15,386 nt of DNA from Hyphomicrobiales bacterium. GTDB taxonomy: Bacteria; Pseudomonadota; Alphaproteobacteria; Rhizobiales; UBA4765. Shown in pieces: positions 12,949 to 15,386 of this stretch. The number at the start of each line of letters is the position of its first letter. Positions within the stretch are counted from its first letter, which is position 1. The position numbers and the translations under genes are program-made. The notes under the pieces were generated by a model, which ran no database searches, was not told the DNA's origin, and saw only the letters and a list, made by a program, of their open reading frames with translations. Location: contig JAIYEB010000432.1 in NCBI GenBank assembly GCA_027487195.1, forward strand, positions 1-15,386, written 5' to 3'.

Positions 12949-15386
12949 ATGCCAACATCCCCTTCGAAACCGATGCGCACGCCAAAGTCCAAGGCCTCGA
13001 AGGAGGGCATGGCTCCCCTTGATCCGGCCCTGGCAGGGGTTTTGAACCCCGGCCTGTTGAGCGGCACGGCCTACGCGCCAGGCTCGGGCATATCGGAGGC
13101 GCCGCAAGCAGCGTTCGATACATCCGCTGCGGTTGCAGCCACATCGAATGAGCTCGACCGACTTCTGAAGCAGGGCAAGGCTGACTTCTTTCCGGACGAA
13201 CTCTGGGTGCCGCACCGCCCGCCTCGCCCCGACAAGAGTGAAGGCGGCATCGCTTTTGATCTGATCTCGGATTTTGAGCCCAAGGGCGATCAGCCAGCAG
13301 CTATTGCGGAGCTCGTCGAAGGGGTCCTGCGCGAAGACCGCGATCAGGTGCTTCTGGGTGTGACCGGTTCCGGCAAGACCTTTACCGTAGCCCATGTCAT
13401 TGCCCGCACCGGGCGCCCCGCGCTTGTGCTTGCACCGAACAAGACGCTCGCAGCGCAGCTCTATGGCGAGTTCAAGAGCTTCTTTCCAAACAACGCCGTC
13501 GAGTACTTTGTCAGCTACTACGACTATTACCAGCCCGAGGCCTATGTCGCGCGCTCGGACACCTACATCGAGAAGGAATCCTCGATCAACGAACAGATCG
13601 ACCGCATGCGCCATGCCGCAACCCGCGCTCTGCTGGAGCGCGACGACGTCATCATTGTCGCTTCGGTCTCGTGCATCTACGGCATTGGTTCGGTCGAGAC
13701 CTACTCGACCATGACGTTTTCGGTGAAGCTCGGCGAGCGCATTTCACAGCGCCAGCTGATCGCAGATCTCGTCGCGCTTCAGTACAAGCGCACGCAAATG
13801 GACTTTGCGCGCGGCCAGTTCCGGGTCCGAGGGGATACGATCGAGCTGTTTCCGGCGCACCTTGAAGACCGGGCCTGGCGGATCTCGCTGTTTGGCGACG
13901 AGATCGAGGCCATCCACGAGTTTGACCCGCTGACCGGCCACAAGACCAACGAACTGAAGTTCGTGAAGGTCTATGCCAACTCGCACTATGTGACGCCGCG
14001 ACCGACGCTTCAGCAGGCCATGTCATCGATCAAGTTCGAGCTGAAGGAACGGTTGGCGCAGCTCCATGATCAAGGGCGTTTGCTCGAGGCCCAGCGGCTC
14101 GAGCAGCGCACGCAGTTCGACCTCGAAATGCTGGAGGCGACCGGGTCCTGCCCGGGAATCGAAAACTATTCGCGCTACATTACCGGGCGCAAACCGGGCG
14201 AGCCGCCGCCCACCCTGTTTGAATATCTCCCCGACAATGCGCTCGTCTTTGTCGATGAGAGCCACGTCACGGTGCCTCAGATCGGCGGCATGTTCCGGGG
14301 CGACTTCAGGCGCAAGGCAACGCTGGCCGAATATGGCTTCCGCTTGCCATCCTGCATGGACAACCGTCCCCTTCGCTTCGAAGAATGGAACGCCATGAGG
14401 CCGCCAACCGTGCATGTCTCGGCCACGCCCGGAAAGTGGGAGATCGAGCAGGCTGGCGGTGTGTTCGTTGAGCAGGTCATTCGCCCGACCGGCCTGATCG
14501 ATCCCGTTTGCGAAATCCGCCCCGCCAAACATCAGGTCGACGACCTGCTCGGTGAGGTGAAGGCCGTGGCAGCGCAAGGCTACCGTACTCTGGTCACAAC
14601 GTTGACCAAGCGCATGGCCGAAGACCTGACGGAGTATATGCACGAGGCGGGCGTGCGCGTGCGCTACATGCACTCGGACATCGACACGATCGAGCGCATT
14701 GAGATCCTACGTGATCTCAGGCTCGGCGCGTTTGACGTTTTGATCGGGATCAACCTGCTCCGCGAAGGCCTGGACATCCCGGAATGCGCCCTGGTGGCCA
14801 TTCTCGATGCTGACAAGGAGGGGTTCCTGCGCTCGGAAACGTCACTTGTGCAGACAATTGGCCGCGCCGCACGCAACATTGAAGGTCGCGTGATCCTCTA
14901 TGCCGACCAGATGACCGGCTCAATGGAGCGCGCGCTTGCCGAAACCACCCGCAGGCGCGAACGGCAGATGGCCTACAATGTTGCCCACGGCATTACGCCG
15001 GAGAGCGTGAAGAAGGGTATTGGCGATATCCTGTCGTCTGTCTACGAGCGCGATCATGTCCGTGCGGATGCCGGCTTTGCAGAAGACGGGGCCACTGTTG
15101 GCCACAATCTTGAGGCGCATCTTGCAGCCCTCGAGAAAGAGATGCGCGCGGCTGCGGCCAATCTGGAGTTCGAGAAGGCCGCCCGCATGCGCGATGAGAT
15201 CAAGCGTCTGAAGGCAACGGAACTTGCCCTCATGAACGACCCCATGGCACGCCAGTCTGAGGTTGAGGCTGCCGTCTCCGGCCATGATCGGTCGCATTTC
15301 GGCAAACCCGGCAAAGGCGCAGCCCAGACGCTGCCTTCGGGCAAGGCCAGACCGAATGACGCCGAGATTGGCCTTGGCTCGGACCG
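12949..15386 (+). CDS. uvrB: Excinuclease ABC subunit UvrB (3' end outside window)
   Basis: UvrB is the damage-verification helicase-like subunit of nucleotide excision repair, loaded by UvrA and handing DNA to UvrC. About 812 residues are visible with no stop. Walker A is GVTGSGKT at 137-144, the DNA-inserting beta-hairpin is YYDYYQPEAY at 190-199, and a DESH helicase motif II lies near 14253. NLLREGLDIPE at 14752-14784 is helicase motif V, and the UVR coiled coil (LEKEMRAAAANLEFEKAARM) lies at about 15132-15190. The core begins near residue 103 (FDLISDFEPKGDQP), leaving a roughly 100-residue low-complexity N-terminal extension, an alphaproteobacterial feature as I recall. The ATG at 12949 lacks a clear Shine-Dalgarno. 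The alternative ATG at 13009 follows AAGGAGG with a short gap and could be the true start. Confidence 0.95.
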   Translation, partial: MPTSPSKPMRTPKSKASKEGMAPLDPALAGVLNPGLLSGTAYAPGSGISEAPQAAFDTSAAVAATSNELDRLLKQGKADFFPDELWVPHRPPRPDKSEGGIAFDLISDFEPKGDQPAAIAELVEGVLREDRDQVLLGVTGSGKTFTVAHVIARTGRPALVLAPNKTLAAQLYGEFKSFFPNNAVEYFVSYYDYYQPEAYVARSDTYIEKESSINEQIDRMRHAATRALLERDDVIIVASVSCIYGIGSVETYSTMTFSVKLGERISQRQLIADLVALQYKRTQMDFARGQFRVRGDTIELFPAHLEDRAWRISLFGDEIEAIHEFDPLTGHKTNELKFVKVYANSHYVTPRPTLQQAMSSIKFELKERLAQLHDQGRLLEAQRLEQRTQFDLEMLEATGSCPGIENYSRYITGRKPGEPPPTLFEYLPDNALVFVDESHVTVPQIGGMFRGDFRRKATLAEYGFRLPSCMDNRPLRFEEWNAMRPPTVHVSATPGKWEIEQAGGVFVEQVIRPTGLIDPVCEIRPAKHQVDDLLGEVKAVAAQGYRTLVTTLTKRMAEDLTEYMHEAGVRVRYMHSDIDTIERIEILRDLRLGAFDVLIGINLLREGLDIPECALVAILDADKEGFLRSETSLVQTIGRAARNIEGRVILYADQMTGSMERALAETTRRRERQMAYNVAHGITPESVKKGIGDILSSVYERDHVRADAGFAEDGATVGHNLEAHLAALEKEMRAAAANLEFEKAARMRDEIKRLKATELALMNDPMARQSEVEAAVSGHDRSHFGKPGKGAAQTLPSGKARPNDAEIGLGSD

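Noticed and set aside
1..15386. Mobile element, phage, toxin-antitoxin or CRISPR content
   Set aside because: No transposase, integrase, att-like flanks, spaced repeat arrays or small toxin/antitoxin gene pairs were seen. The gene content is ordinary chromosomal.

Overview
The window looks like a chromosomal segment of an alphaproteobacterium, most likely from the Hyphomicrobiales (Rhizobiales) or a close relative. The evidence is high GC, tightly overlapping short operons, the ftsE-ftsX-DUF218-plsC block, an alanine-racemase-fold ornithine decarboxylase followed by a GNAT acetyltransferase, and a dispersed palindromic repeat of the type common in rhizobial genomes. No tRNA, rRNA, CRISPR array, transposase or phage gene was seen. 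Nearly all of the window is ordinary coding sequence.

Layout from left to right. (1) Minus strand, 1-2348: zinc-ribbon/DUF3426 membrane protein, then hypoxanthine phosphoribosyltransferase, then a single-domain response regulator, then a zincin-like metallopeptidase. These four genes overlap or nearly touch. After a 72-base gap with a stem-loop comes the start of an M20-type amidohydrolase that leaves the window on the left. (2) Plus strand, 2431-5459: ftsE, ftsX, a DUF218/YdcF-like protein and plsC, an envelope and cell-division operon diverging from operon 1 across 82 bases. (3) 5462-5560: a palindromic repeat and a strong inverted repeat between convergent operons. (4) Minus strand, 5564-9294: a four-gene unit of dipeptidase-family protein, lipid/Tat-or-Sec-exported COG2984-type substrate-binding protein, ABC ATPase and ABC permease, probably a small amphipathic or amino-acid-type importer with a companion hydrolase.

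(5) Plus strand, 9445-11761: a promoter, a roughly 420-base untranslated leader rich in predicted helices, an ornithine decarboxylase (odc), a highly structured 154-base spacer, a GNAT acetyltransferase and a terminator hairpin. The leader's position fits the speF RNA element known upstream of alphaproteobacterial ornithine decarboxylase genes. I consider this the most interesting part of the window, because both genes appear to sit behind RNA structure that can affect their translation or transcription. (6) Minus strand, 11761-12719: a second GNAT acetyltransferase and an exported TPR protein. (7) Plus strand from 12949: uvrB with a roughly 100-residue N-terminal extension, running off the right edge.

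I did not find convincing evidence for a wholly new system. The best leads are the odc leader and spacer, the dipeptidase-like protein that lacks part of its family metal site, and recurrent short motifs in the 9295-9545 intergenic region.
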